Shown one piece after another: positions 35,010-43,601 of a stretch of DNA of 64,000 nucleotides. The stretch comes from Sulfurospirillum arcachonense DSM 9755 (GTDB taxonomy: Bacteria > Campylobacterota > Campylobacteria > Campylobacterales > Sulfurospirillaceae), in NCBI RefSeq assembly GCF_000597725.1, contig NZ_JFBL01000001.1:248001-312000 (forward strand). The letters are read 5' to 3'. The notes beneath the pieces were generated by a model that saw only the letters and a program-made list of their open reading frames with translations, ran no database searches and was not told the origin of the DNA. How positions within the stretch are numbered: position 1 is the stretch's first letter; each line of letters starts with the position of its first letter. The translations under genes and the position numbers were made by a program.

Positions 35010-35885
35010 TTATTCCCTTATCATTCCAGAAGCAACTGCTAACTCTAATGTCCATTTCGCTCGTGCAATAATTGGAGCATCTACCATACGACCATCAAGA
35101 GAAACAACACCTAACCCTTTTTCTTCTGCTTCTTTTGCAGCTTCAATAACTTCAAGTGACCAATCAACATCTGTTTGAGAAGGAGCATATGCATCATGCA
35201 AAACTGAAATTTGATTTGGGTTGACTAAAGATTTACCGTCAAATCCTAATCCTTTCACATATTTTACTTCTGCTAAAAATCCTTCTTTATCCTTGACATC
35301 AGAAAAAACAGAATCAAAAGCATGAATTTTAGCTGCACGAGCCGCAAGTAAAATTTGAGAACGAGCTGCCATAAGCTCAGATCCCTGTTTTGTTCTTTGA
35401 GTATGTAAATCTCTTACAAAATCTTCAGCACCTAATGCTATTCCCATGAGCCTATCACTACATCTTGCAATATTAACTGCATTAACGACACCTTCAGCGC
35501 TTTCTATTGCTGCTAGAAGTTGTGTCTTTTTTGTTCTGCCAATTTTTTCTTCTATTTTTTCTATTGCATCTTGCATATTTAAAACATCTTCAACTGTATC
35601 AGTTTTTGGAAGTCTTACTATATCTGTTCCTGCTCTTACAACAGCTTCTAAATCAAGTAACCCATAAGGACTATCAAGTGGATTAACACGAACAGCTGTT
35701 TCTACGTTTTTATATACAAAATGTTGCAATGCATGAAAAACCATAAGTCTTGCAGAATCTTTTTCGCTTAGAGCGACTGAATCTTCTAAATCAAACATAA
35801 CAGTATCAGGCTTATAAATAAAAGCATTACAAACCATAGACGTATTAGAACCTGGAACAAAAAGCATACTTCTTCTTAATTTCAT
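35010..35885 (-). CDS. citE: Citrate lyase beta subunit (citryl-ACP lyase)
   Basis: This subunit cleaves citryl-CitD to acetyl-CitD and oxaloacetate. It is an HpcH/HpaI TIM-barrel protein with LRRSMLFVPGSN, MFDLEDSVAL, AVRVNPLDSPYG, AAIESAEGVVNA and GAEDFVRDL, which includes the Mg2+-binding acidic residues. The frame opens at 35900, but GGGAGGAA sits seven bases before the ATG at 35885. That start gives a 4-bp ATGA overlap with citD and the canonical MKLRRSMLF N-terminus (291 aa), so I use it. Confidence 0.96.
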   Translation of the reverse strand: MKLRRSMLFVPGSNTSMVCNAFIYKPDTVMFDLEDSVALSEKDSARLMVFHALQHFVYKNVETAVRVNPLDSPYGLLDLEAVVRAGTDIVRLPKTDTVEDVLNMQDAIEKIEEKIGRTKKTQLLAAIESAEGVVNAVNIARCSDRLMGIALGAEDFVRDLHTQRTKQGSELMAARSQILLAARAAKIHAFDSVFSDVKDKEGFLAEVKYVKGLGFDGKSLVNPNQISVLHDAYAPSQTDVDWSLEVIEAAKEAEEKGLGVVSLDGRMVDAPIIARAKWTLELAVASGMIRE

Positions 35886-36181
35886 GATAGTTCCTCCCAT
35901 ACAGGTTCATTTGATTCACATGCTCTTAGAATTGCTGCTTGTAATCTTGCTTTTATAACAAAATCCAGAGCGCCTTTATCTTGTACTTTTACTAAAATAT
36001 TATTTATTTTCATCTCTTTTAAAGTTTGTACAACTAACTCTTCTATAGCTTCGCCATAGATTTCTTCAACACTACTTTCAAGAATTAACTTGATTTCATT
36101 TTCTTGTATTGGACTTACATGTATATAAGCATCACTAGATTCTAGAGTACCTGCATAAGCACTTTTTTTCAATATATTCAT
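35882..36181 (-). CDS. citD: Citrate lyase acyl carrier protein (gamma subunit)
   Basis: This 99-aa carrier holds the phosphoribosyl-dephospho-CoA group. The attachment serine is Ser15 in AGTLESSDAYI, matching the AGTLESSD motif of Klebsiella CitD. It starts 8 bases after citC and overlaps citE by four bases. A TACATGTA copy at 36116 lies just after the attachment motif (YIHVSP). Confidence 0.95.
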   Translation of the reverse strand: MNILKKSAYAGTLESSDAYIHVSPIQENEIKLILESSVEEIYGEAIEELVVQTLKEMKINNILVKVQDKGALDFVIKARLQAAILRACESNEPVWEELS

Positions 36182-36189
36182 AAAATTCC

Positions 36190-37200
36190 CTATATCCTTT
36201 TCACTAAAAAATCAAATGTAGTTGGAGGTACTATATTTGACAACTCATCATACTTCTTATCTTTTAATAAAGCTCTAACACTTGAGGCTGATATTGCTTT
36301 ATCTTTATACTCTTTTCTTTCAATTTCTATAACTTCTATATTGTTTGATTTTGGATTACTCTCTCCTAAAACTTTTTTCATATTCTGATTATAATTATTA
36401 GTTACCGTACAATAAGGCTCAGTTCCCACAAATCTATGGGTGATATTTAGCGAAGGTGCTATTTGGTTTCTAAAGATACTTAAATCAAGTTTGGCATGAA
36501 GCTCATTTATAGAACACTTATCTTTGATAAAATAAGTCGGAAATGTAGCCTTTGAAATAATATAATCAGAACCCTCGTGAATAGTTATATTTTCTATATC
36601 AGCCAAACCTTTTTGAATAAGATTTATTCTATCTTTAAATGAAAAGTCACTTGCATCTTCTCTTACTACAAATATATGAAGATGATCAGACTTTTTAGCT
36701 GCCTCTTCTACGAGGTAACGATGCCCTAAAGTAAAAGGATTTGCATTCATTACTATACTTCCTATTACATTTCCATCTTTTTTTAGCCGAGATAAATTAT
36801 TTTTGTATTTTTTTAAGTTTTTACTATTTTCCATCAAAATTATTTTTGAATCGCACTCTTCAATGAGTTGAAAACCACACTCTTCAAAAAATGCTATGTT
36901 TTTTGGGGTACTATAAATAAAAAGTTCTTTTCTTCCTCTATCATTTGCAGCATTTAAAAGTTCAGTCATAACTGAAAGTACAAAACCCTCACCTCTTTTT
37001 TCAGGAGAAACAGCAATACACTTTAAAACATTACCAGAGAGTCCACCACACGCTATCATTTTACTTTTTTCTTTAGCAGATACAAACACTTCAATATCAG
37101 GAGACAATTCTAATTCAACAGAGTTCAAAAAAGCTTCAACTTTTTTTACTCTAATTTTACTAGTGTTATCAAACTGGGAAAAACTTATTGATGAATTCAT
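36190..37200 (-). CDS. citC: [Citrate (pro-3S)-lyase] ligase
   Basis: This enzyme acetylates the CitD prosthetic group with acetate and ATP, which activates the lyase. The 336-aa protein has an N-terminal GNAT-like domain (about 20-125; CIAVSPEKRGEGFVLSVMTE) and a C-terminal nucleotidyltransferase domain with GSIVMNANPFTLGHRYLVEEA and the ISASSVRALLKD motif. It is first of the operon, with TATAAT upstream at 37226-37231 and GGAG before the ATG. Confidence 0.95.
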   Translation of the reverse strand: MNSSISFSQFDNTSKIRVKKVEAFLNSVELELSPDIEVFVSAKEKSKMIACGGLSGNVLKCIAVSPEKRGEGFVLSVMTELLNAANDRGRKELFIYSTPKNIAFFEECGFQLIEECDSKIILMENSKNLKKYKNNLSRLKKDGNVIGSIVMNANPFTLGHRYLVEEAAKKSDHLHIFVVREDASDFSFKDRINLIQKGLADIENITIHEGSDYIISKATFPTYFIKDKCSINELHAKLDLSIFRNQIAPSLNITHRFVGTEPYCTVTNNYNQNMKKVLGESNPKSNNIEVIEIERKEYKDKAISASSVRALLKDKKYDELSNIVPPTTFDFLVKRI

Positions 37201-37225
37201 ATATTAAAACTCCATGATTTCGCGA

Positions 37226-37231
37226 ATTATA
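37226..37231 (-). promoter_or_regulatory. -10 box of the cit operon
   Basis: TATAAT reads on the minus strand (GTGCTATAATTCGCG), 25 bases before the citC ATG. Transcription would start near 37219, leaving a short leader with GGAG. Confidence 0.6.
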
Positions 37232-37266
37232 GCACGTTATACTTGCATATAACTTACAAAATTCTT

Positions 37267-37287
37267 AAGGTGATTTAAAGGTGATTT
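37267..37287. promoter_or_regulatory. Tandem AAGGTGATTT repeat upstream of citC
   Basis: AAGGTGATTT occurs at 37267-37276 and again at 37278-37287, an 11-bp period, roughly 48-68 bases upstream of the predicted start point. Same-face direct repeats of this type are how OmpR-family regulators usually bind, and such a regulator is encoded at the end of this operon. I do not see the same repeat before tctC. Confidence 0.5.
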
Positions 37288-37357
37288 TTATTACTTTTAG
37301 CTTTTATATTATTTTAATGTTAGAAGTTTTATAAAATGAAAATATATAGAGAGAGTT

Positions 37358-38215
37358 TTAAAGTTTTTTACAAACAATATCACCAAGATTTGCTCCAATT
37401 TCACGAGCAACGACTTGGCACTTTACTTTTAATAAAAAATATAAAGGAAAGCCACTTTTGTCCCCAAGGCATTCATAGTTTCCCATACCTTTAGATATAA
37501 TACAATCTGCACTATTAAATAATTCTAATGAATCTTGTGAAGCTAAATCAAGTGCATATCCTGGAGTTGGGACACCACTATCTACAAGTATAGCTACATC
37601 ATCAAGACCAGATTTTTTAGCATGAGAAATTGTTAAATCATTTATAATAGGATTGCCTCTTACAAAATAATACACTTTTATATCAGGAAATAACTCTTTT
37701 ATAGTTTCAATACAAATTTTATCAAAAACTTCTTCTCCTGCATTATCTGCTAAATAAACTAAAGTTTTTGTAGTTTGAAGTTTTTCTTTTAAAAGTTCAA
37801 AATCATTTATATCAAAATCTCTTTGAAAAATCTTTGCTATTTCATCTTCAAGGTCAAACATAACTTCAGCAGCTAAATCAATTACATTTCCAGCGATTGC
37901 TGCTTTAATAGCACCTTCTAATTTATCAGGCATCATATTAATTGCATCTTTACATGTAGAAACAAATTTTAAAGCACTTAAACTTGCTTCATCTTTCATA
38001 TCAGCATACAAGTCTGATAATTCTAAAAATTTTGCTATTTCTTCATACATAGGTGTGGCATTATGTGGAGGAGTATTATTAAAATCAAAATTTTCTATAT
38101 GCTGATTTGCTATTTTTGATATATGTATTGCTTGAGTTTTGTTGACTTGTAAGTAATCAGATACTCGAGTTGACTGGTTGTAGATGCACTCCAAACACTC
38201 TTTTTCTATTTTCAT
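37358..38215 (-). CDS. DUF89/ARMT1-family damage-control phosphatase
   Basis: This 285-aa protein belongs to the DUF89 metal-dependent phosphatase family. It begins with a Cys pair (KECLECIY), has the metal-site block LVYLADNAGEEVFDKICIE (about residues 127-145), RGNPIINDLT and the IISKGMGNYECL segment. Such enzymes remove harmful phosphometabolites. No substrate can be read from the sequence. It is monocistronic, upstream of the cit operon but with a separate promoter region between. A TACATGTA copy is at 37951. Confidence 0.88.
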   Translation of the reverse strand: MKIEKECLECIYNQSTRVSDYLQVNKTQAIHISKIANQHIENFDFNNTPPHNATPMYEEIAKFLELSDLYADMKDEASLSALKFVSTCKDAINMMPDKLEGAIKAAIAGNVIDLAAEVMFDLEDEIAKIFQRDFDINDFELLKEKLQTTKTLVYLADNAGEEVFDKICIETIKELFPDIKVYYFVRGNPIINDLTISHAKKSGLDDVAILVDSGVPTPGYALDLASQDSLELFNSADCIISKGMGNYECLGDKSGFPLYFLLKVKCQVVAREIGANLGDIVCKKL

Positions 38216-38301
38216 TTATGAGTTTCCTTTTTACAAAGCAAAGCCTTGCAAAAATCCTTTCACTAAAGCTATATTATTCGTAATAAAATTTTAGAGAAGG
38301 G

Positions 38302-38324
38302 AAAGCGGCTCTTAGAACCGCTTA
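38302..38324 (-). terminator. Terminator of the rpsP-rplS operon
   Basis: AAGCGG and CCGCTT pair (38303-38308 with 38318-38323) with additional TCT/AGA pairing inside the loop, just after the rplS stop. No strong T-run follows on the minus strand. Confidence 0.55.
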
Positions 38325-38328
38325 AAAA

Positions 38329-38688
38329 TTATTTCTTTTTTAATTCTTTAATTCTTGCAGCTTTACCACGTAAACCACGTAGGTAAAATAATTTAGAACG
38401 TCTAACACGTCCTTTTCTTAATACAGTAATGTTTTCAATACTATCACTATAAATTGGAAAAATTCTTTCAACGCCAACAGAGTTAGCACCGATTTTTCTT
38501 ACCATAAATGTTTCACCAGTACCTTCACCACGTCTAGCTATACATATACCTTCAAAATTTTGAATACGTTGCTTATCGCCTTCTTTAATTAATACTGCTA
38601 CTCTTAAAGTATCACCAGCTCTAAAATCTGGAATATTTTTATCTGCTACTTGAGCTTTTTCAAAAGACTCAATATATTTATTTCTCAT
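38329..38688 (-). CDS. rplS: 50S ribosomal protein L19
   Basis: This large-subunit protein lies at the subunit interface. With the ATG at 38688 it is 119 aa, the normal L19 length, and AAGGA lies eight bases upstream; a frame from 38712 would add eight residues and overlap trmD. Recognisable blocks are [57 protein letters not shown] and [20 protein letters not shown]. It is last of the rpsP-khpA-rimM-trmD-rplS operon. Confidence 0.97.
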   Translation of the reverse strand: MRNKYIESFEKAQVADKNIPDFRAGDTLRVAVLIKEGDKQRIQNFEGICIARRGEGTGETFMVRKIGANSVGVERIFPIYSDSIENITVLRKGRVRRSKLFYLRGLRGKAARIKELKKK

Positions 38689-38708
38689 AGGGTTTATCCT
38701 TTTTGATT

Positions 38709-39401
38709 TCAACGTCTCGCATCACTGCGGGAAAAGAGGTCTGGTCTGAAGTATTTTGTCTTCAATTTTGCCATCTCGTTTTTTAAGTTGGATATTTTAC
38801 CGTGATTTCCCTTTAAAAACTCTGAGGGAATAGATTTATTTTCAAAAATCGTAGGTTTTGTAAATGAAGGTGCTTCTAAAAGCTTGTTTTCAAAACTTTC
38901 TTCTTCTAAAGAATCTTCATTTCCTAAAACGCCACTGATATTTCTACTAATGGCATCACTCATCACAGTACTTGCCAACTCACCACCAGTTAAAACATAA
39001 TCACCAATTGAAAAAATTTCATCAGCGTATGTTTCAACAACTCTTTCGTCTATTCCTTCATATCTTCCGTTTACAAATACAATATGTTCTTTTTTAGCAA
39101 GTCTTTTTGCATCAACTTGTACAAAAGGTTTCCCCGCAGGAGCAGGAAAAATAAAATAAGCATTAGGATTTTTACTCTTAATATCTTTAAGAGTATCAAA
39201 CAGTGGTTGGGCATTTAACAAAAGTCCTGCACCACCTCCAGCTTGATAATCATCCACTTTATTGTGTTTGTTCTTCGTATAATCTCTTGGATTATAAAAA
39301 TCTATGCTCAATAAGTTTTTTTCAATCGCTTTTTTAAGTATAGAATCTTCAAAATATGGGGAAATTAAATTCTCAAAAAGTGTAACATAAGTAAATTTCA
39401 T
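38709..39401 (-). CDS. trmD: tRNA (guanine-N1-)-methyltransferase
   Basis: This enzyme makes m1G37 in tRNAs, preventing +1 frameshifts. The 230-aa SPOUT protein has [33 protein letters not shown] and the knot segment [20 protein letters not shown]. It starts one base into the rimM stop (TAATG) and is coupled to it. Confidence 0.97.
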   Translation of the reverse strand: MKFTYVTLFENLISPYFEDSILKKAIEKNLLSIDFYNPRDYTKNKHNKVDDYQAGGGAGLLLNAQPLFDTLKDIKSKNPNAYFIFPAPAGKPFVQVDAKRLAKKEHIVFVNGRYEGIDERVVETYADEIFSIGDYVLTGGELASTVMSDAISRNISGVLGNEDSLEEESFENKLLEAPSFTKPTIFENKSIPSEFLKGNHGKISNLKNEMAKLKTKYFRPDLFSRSDARR

Positions 39402-39937
39402 TAGGAGTTCTCTAACAGCTCTAATCCATCTTTTACTACTACTACTTTTTCATCTTTATTAGCTTCTAATACATATCTATCAATATATGGAATATAAAAA
39501 GTTTTTGAAAGATTCTTTTTTAAAAGATTTTCATCTGTTTTAATAATCATATAATCTGTACTTCCAATTCGCTCTATTTCAGTAACTACACCCAAAACAT
39601 TCTCATTTTCTTTTACACTACAACCAATGATATCAAACCAAAATAATTCATTATTATTAAGTTCACAATCTTCTAATGTAGCTTCTAAAGAAGTCAATAA
39701 AAACGAGTTTACTAAAACACTTGCAGAATCTCTACTTTCATATCCTTTAAAAAGAACTAATCCTCTTTTTTCATTGTATGAAAGTATTTCTAAAGTTATA
39801 TTTTTTTGCGTAATAAAAGTTTTTCCAGCTTTAAACTGCTCAGGAAAATCACTATGCAAATGTAGTTTTAACTCGCCACGCAAACCTACAAGTCGCCCAA
39901 TCTGAGCGACCTCTATAGGAGATGATTTTTTACTCAT
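39401..39937 (-). CDS. rimM: 16S rRNA processing protein RimM
   Basis: This 30S assembly factor works on the 16S 3' (head) domain. The 178-aa protein starts with the RimM signature [20 protein letters not shown]-like stretch, has [19 protein letters not shown], then the PRC-barrel half with [25 protein letters not shown] and [10 protein letters not shown]. It overlaps khpA by 8 bp. Confidence 0.95.
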   Translation of the reverse strand: MSKKSSPIEVAQIGRLVGLRGELKLHLHSDFPEQFKAGKTFITQKNITLEILSYNEKRGLVLFKGYESRDSASVLVNSFLLTSLEATLEDCELNNNELFWFDIIGCSVKENENVLGVVTEIERIGSTDYMIIKTDENLLKKNLSKTFYIPYIDRYVLEANKDEKVVVVKDGLELLENS

Positions 39938-40175
39938 CGTTTGCTTTTACAGTTACTCTATAAGACTTACCGTCTTTAGCTTTACAACCTGAGATAAGAG
40001 TCTTTAAAGAATTTATCATTTTTCCATCTTTACCAATAAGTTTACCTGTGTCAACTTTATCAGCATAAATAGTTACTTCGCAAAAAGTATCATCAACATC
40101 ATTTTTTTCTACTCTTACTAACTCAGGATTATCTACTACAAGTTTTGCAAACTCTTCGAGAAATTTTTCTATCAT
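39930..40175 (-). CDS. khpA: KH-domain RNA-binding protein KhpA
   Basis: This 81-aa single KH-domain protein has the GKLIGKDGKMINSLKTLI core with GKDG as the GxxG loop. It is a small RNA-binding protein found between rpsP and rimM in many bacteria. The 3' end overlaps rimM and it starts two bases after rpsP. Confidence 0.94.
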   Translation of the reverse strand: MIEKFLEEFAKLVVDNPELVRVEKNDVDDTFCEVTIYADKVDTGKLIGKDGKMINSLKTLISGCKAKDGKSYRVTVKANDE

Positions 40176-40177
40176 GA

Positions 40178-40405
40178 TTATTTAGCAGTTATCTTTGCTA
40201 CTCTATCACTAAGTTTTGCTCCAACACTTTTCCAGTAAGCAAGTCTCTCATCATCTACTTTAAGTTCTACTGGTTGTGTCATTGGGTTATAATAACCTAT
40301 TGATTCAATCCAACCACCATCTCTTCTTTTTCTACTATCTGTAACTACGATTCTGTAAAAAGGTTTTTTCTTTCTACCCATTCTTGTTAATCTAACAACT
40401 GTCAT
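40178..40405 (-). CDS. rpsP: 30S ribosomal protein S16
   Basis: This 75-aa ribosomal protein opens with [20 protein letters not shown] and has [15 protein letters not shown] and [20 protein letters not shown]. It is first of the operon, with AAGGA before the ATG and a long leader upstream (see the 40406-40713 region). Confidence 0.97.
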   Translation of the reverse strand: MTVVRLTRMGRKKKPFYRIVVTDSRKRRDGGWIESIGYYNPMTQPVELKVDDERLAYWKSVGAKLSDRVAKITAK

Positions 40406-40618
40406 ATCATTCCTTTTGTTTTGTACATTGTTTTATTTAATTTGAGTAAAACCCAAATTAATTTAGTTCATAATTTCCATTTTGTTGTAAATAATTTTTT
40501 GAAAGGGATATAAGCAGAATAAATTTAATAAGTTTATTGTGCCTCTATAAACGCTTCAAAGCGCTATTTACAGCTTACAATCACAGAGGGATTATTTCGT
40601 AAGCCAAAACGATGTGGG

Positions 40619-40624
40619 ATTATA
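40619..40624 (-). promoter_or_regulatory. -10 box of the rpsP operon
   Basis: TATAAT on the minus strand within TTTTTTGATATAATCCC. The upstream T-run fits Campylobacterota housekeeping promoters. Confidence 0.6.
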
Positions 40625-40675
40625 TCAAAAAACCCCTTAAATGTAAAGCTATAATAGAGATCATTGCTAATACTT

Positions 40676-40696
40676 TAAACTTTTGCAAAAAGTTTA
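40676..40696 (-). terminator. AT-rich hairpin after ffh
   Basis: TAAACTTTT and AAAAGTTTA pair perfectly around a three-base loop, 18 bases past the ffh stop. It is short of G/C, so its strength as a terminator is uncertain. Confidence 0.5.
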
Positions 40697-40713
40697 GCCT
40701 TGACTCCCATCTG

Positions 40714-42078
40714 CTATCTAGGGATTCCACCTTGTTTTGCTTGGGCCATCATATTTTGTAAATCTTGCATTCCCTTTTTACCGGAAAATTTCTTTGCCAT
40801 CTTTGAGGCATTTTTAAACTGTTTTAAAAATTTATTTACATCCATATTTGACAAACCTGCACCTTCTGCTATTCTTCTTTTTCTTGTATTATTTAACAAT
40901 GAAGGCATTTCACGTTCTTTTTTAGTCATAGAGCCTATCATAGCCTTAATTCTTTTCATCTCAACAGAATTCTCTAAATCAACATCTTTTAGTTGTCCTG
41001 CCATACTTGAAAGTCCTGGAATCATTCCTATTAAGGATTTCATGCTTCCCAATTTTTTCATCTGCTCCATTTGTTCTAAAAAGTCATTAAAGTTAAATTC
41101 ACCCTTTTTAATCTTTTTATTGAGTGCTTTAGCTTGTTTTTCATTAATAATAGCGCTAGTTTTTTCAGCAAGAGTTTCTAAATCACCCTCACCCATAAGA
41201 CGATTTACAATACGATCTGGAACAAATAGCTCTAAATCTGCTACTTTTTCACCTGTTCCTATAAAACGAAGTGGTACATTTATCTGTTTCGCAATTCCTA
41301 AAGCAACACCACCTTTACTGTCACCATCATATTTACTAAGAACTACACCACTAATACCAATTTTATCATGAAAAGTACCCGCACTTCTTATAGCATCTTG
41401 CCCTGTCATAGAGTCAGCTACATAAAAAACTTCATCTGGTTCTATTACTGATCTTACTTCAGTCAATTCTTGCATAAGCTCTTCATCTATCGCTAAACGA
41501 CCTGCAGTATCTACTAAAAGCACATCATAAAGACCATCTTTTGCTTTTTTTACTGCTGCCTTTGCAATTTTTACAGGATTTTGTTCTTTATCATCAAAAT
41601 ATAAATCTAATTCATTTTGCTCGCAAAGTTGTTTTAGTTGTTCAACCGCAGCTAATCTTTGTAAATCACACGCTGCTATGAGAACTTTTTTTTGTCTTAA
41701 TTTTAAATAATTTGCAAGTTTTACTGTTGTAGTTGTTTTACCACTACCTTGAAGTCCAGCCATCAATACCCTAGTAGGTGCTTGAGAAGCATAAACAAAT
41801 CCTTGATTTCCTGGAGCTGTTAGTGTCTGTGTTAAGTTATCTTTCAAAGAACGAAGAAAATTTACTTGTCCAATTCCCGCTACTTTTGTTTCAGTCTCTA
41901 CTACTTTAAGTAAATCTTTTACTACTTTATGATGAACATCCGCTTTTAAAAGAGATTTTTTAAGTGTATCAAGAGCCTTTTTTAAAGACTTCTCATCGTC
42001 TGCAAATCTTATCTTGTTGACAGCTGTTTTGAATGAATCAGTTAAAACCTCGAACAAATCTTTTCCTTGTTTATACAT
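40714..42078 (-). CDS. ffh: Signal recognition particle protein Ffh
   Basis: This GTPase binds signal sequences and SRP RNA for co-translational targeting. The 454-aa protein has an N-domain, G-domain motifs GLQGSGKTTTT, DTAGRLAIDEELM and SKYDGDSKGG, and a Met-rich M-domain (QMEQMKKLGSMKSLIGMIPG; NNTRKRRIAEGAG). The ATG at 42078 lies inside a TACATGTA palindrome (42074-42081), the only copy in the window that spans a start codon. Confidence 0.97.
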   Translation of the reverse strand: MYKQGKDLFEVLTDSFKTAVNKIRFADDEKSLKKALDTLKKSLLKADVHHKVVKDLLKVVETETKVAGIGQVNFLRSLKDNLTQTLTAPGNQGFVYASQAPTRVLMAGLQGSGKTTTTVKLANYLKLRQKKVLIAACDLQRLAAVEQLKQLCEQNELDLYFDDKEQNPVKIAKAAVKKAKDGLYDVLLVDTAGRLAIDEELMQELTEVRSVIEPDEVFYVADSMTGQDAIRSAGTFHDKIGISGVVLSKYDGDSKGGVALGIAKQINVPLRFIGTGEKVADLELFVPDRIVNRLMGEGDLETLAEKTSAIINEKQAKALNKKIKKGEFNFNDFLEQMEQMKKLGSMKSLIGMIPGLSSMAGQLKDVDLENSVEMKRIKAMIGSMTKKEREMPSLLNNTRKRRIAEGAGLSNMDVNKFLKQFKNASKMAKKFSGKKGMQDLQNMMAQAKQGGIPR

Positions 42079-42241
42079 GTAAATTTTAGCAATATTGCCC
42101 CATTAAAGGAATGCAATAATACTAAAAAATTGCTTTAGCCTAGATAAACTTTATATATACATCTTTCTAACTTGATTAACATTTGGTTAAAATAAATATC
42201 TTATACTTTTAAAATCAAATTAAAAATTTATAGGATATATA

Positions 42242-42730
42242 ATGACTTCGTTTAAGAAAAAAGATTTAGCAACCTCCATAACTACATTTACTTTTTTAAT
42301 AATTTCTATAACAGGTGTAATGATGTTTTTTCATGTACTAGACCAATACACAAAAGAGATGCATGAAATATTGGGATTAGCTTTTGTTCTGTTTGCTTTA
42401 TTTCATATTTTCTTTAATTGGAAAAGTATGAAAAACTATTTTAAAAAGAAATCATTTCTACTCTCAGCAATCTTAACATTGGTTATAACAGTTGGGTTTA
42501 TTAGTAATGTAGGAAATAAAGGTGGTGAACATCCATCCAAAATGGTAATTAGTGCTGTATTTAATGCTCCTTTAAATGATGCAATAACAATTTTAGGTAA
42601 AGATGTTCAATTGGTAAATCAAAAATTAGAAAAATCAGGGATTTTATTAGAAGATGCAAACTCTATTTTAGAAATTTCAAAAAAGAACCATACATCTCCA
42701 TATAAAATTGTTCAAATAATTTCAAAATAA
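42242..42730 (+). CDS. DUF4405-type membrane protein
   Basis: This 162-aa protein has three hydrophobic segments, at about residues 12-32, 43-60 and 76-92, with His residues in and next to them (MFFHVLD, MHEILGLAF, LFHIFFNW). This matches DUF4405, which resembles cytochrome b-type heme-binding bundles. The C-terminal 60 residues are soluble and not recognised. The ribosome site AGGA supports the start. It is monocistronic, ended by the hairpin at 42740. Confidence 0.75.
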   Translation: MTSFKKKDLATSITTFTFLIISITGVMMFFHVLDQYTKEMHEILGLAFVLFALFHIFFNWKSMKNYFKKKSFLLSAILTLVITVGFISNVGNKGGEHPSKMVISAVFNAPLNDAITILGKDVQLVNQKLEKSGILLEDANSILEISKKNHTSPYKIVQIISK

Positions 42731-42739
42731 AAGCTATTC

Positions 42740-42763
42740 AAAGCGTTCTAAAAAGAACGCTTT
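42740..42763. terminator. Bidirectional terminator, DUF4405 gene and pseudouridine synthase gene
   Basis: AAAGCGTTCT and AGAACGCTTT form a perfect 10-bp stem with an AAAA loop. It starts ten bases after the DUF4405 stop, and its 3' arm touches the stop codon of the convergent gene. Confidence 0.78.
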
Positions 42764-43502
42764 ATCCCATATTCATGATTTTTGCAAATTCTCCTGGCTC
42801 TTTACTTTCAAAACTGTATCCAAGTAATGCTATTTTATGTGCATGTAACATAACCCTTTTGTAAGGTCTTGCACCATATTGGGTATCTCCTACAATAGGC
42901 ATTTTTATACTTTTCAAGTGTGCTCTTATTTGATGAGTCCTTCCTGTTTCAATAGTTACTTTTACTTTAGAAATTTTTCCTTCAAGCATAAGTGGTTCGA
43001 CATGAGTAATAGCATCTTTACCTTCACTAGCAATTTTACTAAATAAAGAACTTCCTTTTTTAATTGTAATAATAGGATCATCTATCGTCACTGCTTCTAC
43101 ACATTTACCTTGAACTACAGCTATGTACTCTTTTTCTACTTCTCTTTTTCTAAAAGCTTGTACCGCTTCTTCATGAAATGCATCATCTTTCGTAAAAAGT
43201 AATACACCACTTGTTTCTTTATCAAGTCTATGTAAAAGTGTAAATTCTGCATAGTTTCTGGCAACTTCTTCTGTTGTCATAAATGCTGGTTTATCCACTG
43301 CTATGATTTTTTTATCTTGAAATATAATCTTTGGTTTTGCTATTTTTTCTATTTTAAAATTTGCTTTTGAACTTATTTCTCCACGAGCCACTGTAACTTT
43401 TTTTCCACCACTATATACTACACCACGATCTATCAAATCTTTTGCAGCACGATTTGAAATTCCTTCTTGTACTGCCAATAATTTATATGCTTTTTCGTTC
43501 AC
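42762..43502 (-). CDS. RluA-family pseudouridine synthase
   Basis: This enzyme isomerises uridine in rRNA or tRNA. It has an N-terminal S4-like segment (AVQEGISNRAAKDLIDRGVV), the catalytic block LLHRLDKETSGVLLF with the conserved Asp, and the TGRTHQIRAHL motif. The frame opens at 43550, but GGAG lies seven bases before GTG at 43502, which gives 246 aa and places the S4 domain at the N-terminus. The target base cannot be told from the sequence. Confidence 0.9.
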   Translation of the reverse strand: MNEKAYKLLAVQEGISNRAAKDLIDRGVVYSGGKKVTVARGEISSKANFKIEKIAKPKIIFQDKKIIAVDKPAFMTTEEVARNYAEFTLLHRLDKETSGVLLFTKDDAFHEEAVQAFRKREVEKEYIAVVQGKCVEAVTIDDPIITIKKGSSLFSKIASEGKDAITHVEPLMLEGKISKVKVTIETGRTHQIRAHLKSIKMPIVGDTQYGARPYKRVMLHAHKIALLGYSFESKEPGEFAKIMNMG

Positions 43503-43601
43503 TTTATTTCTCCTTTTTTTGGAAGTGAATTCCAAAAAAATTCCTCTCACTCGGTGCTTGCTCTCTCTTTGAGAAAGCTATGCCTTATGCGAGAAATCTT
43601 T

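Larger units (their letters stand above)
40406..40713 (-). promoter_or_regulatory. 308-bp gene-free region: ffh 3' end, rpsP promoter and structured leader
   Basis: Reading on the minus strand, an AT-rich stem (40676-40696) ends ffh. TATAAT (40619-40624), preceded by a T-rich stretch, is a candidate promoter. It gives a leader of about 205 nt to rpsP. The leader holds GCTTAC/GTAAGC (40599-40604 with 40573-40578), a small CGCTT/AAGCG stem near 40553-40564, and TTAATTTG/CAAATTAA (40437-40444 with 40454-40461) about 32 bases before the ATG. I find no ORF, tRNA or SRP-RNA core in it. Confidence 0.6.

Noticed and set aside
33542-35885. ATP-citrate lyase of the reductive TCA cycle
   Set aside because: The subunits match the cofactor-dependent CitE/CitF with citC, citD, citX and citG beside them. 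AclA/AclB have different size and motifs.
40540-40620. Possible SRP RNA or other stable RNA upstream of rpsP
   Set aside because: Hairpins are present, but the conserved SRP-RNA apical loop sequence and GNRA tetraloop are not, so I treat it as an mRNA leader.
40700-41371. Long plus-strand open frame of 223 codons opposite ffh
   Set aside because: It lies wholly antisense to the conserved C-terminal half of ffh, has a Ser/Phe/Ile-rich shadow composition and no ribosome site.
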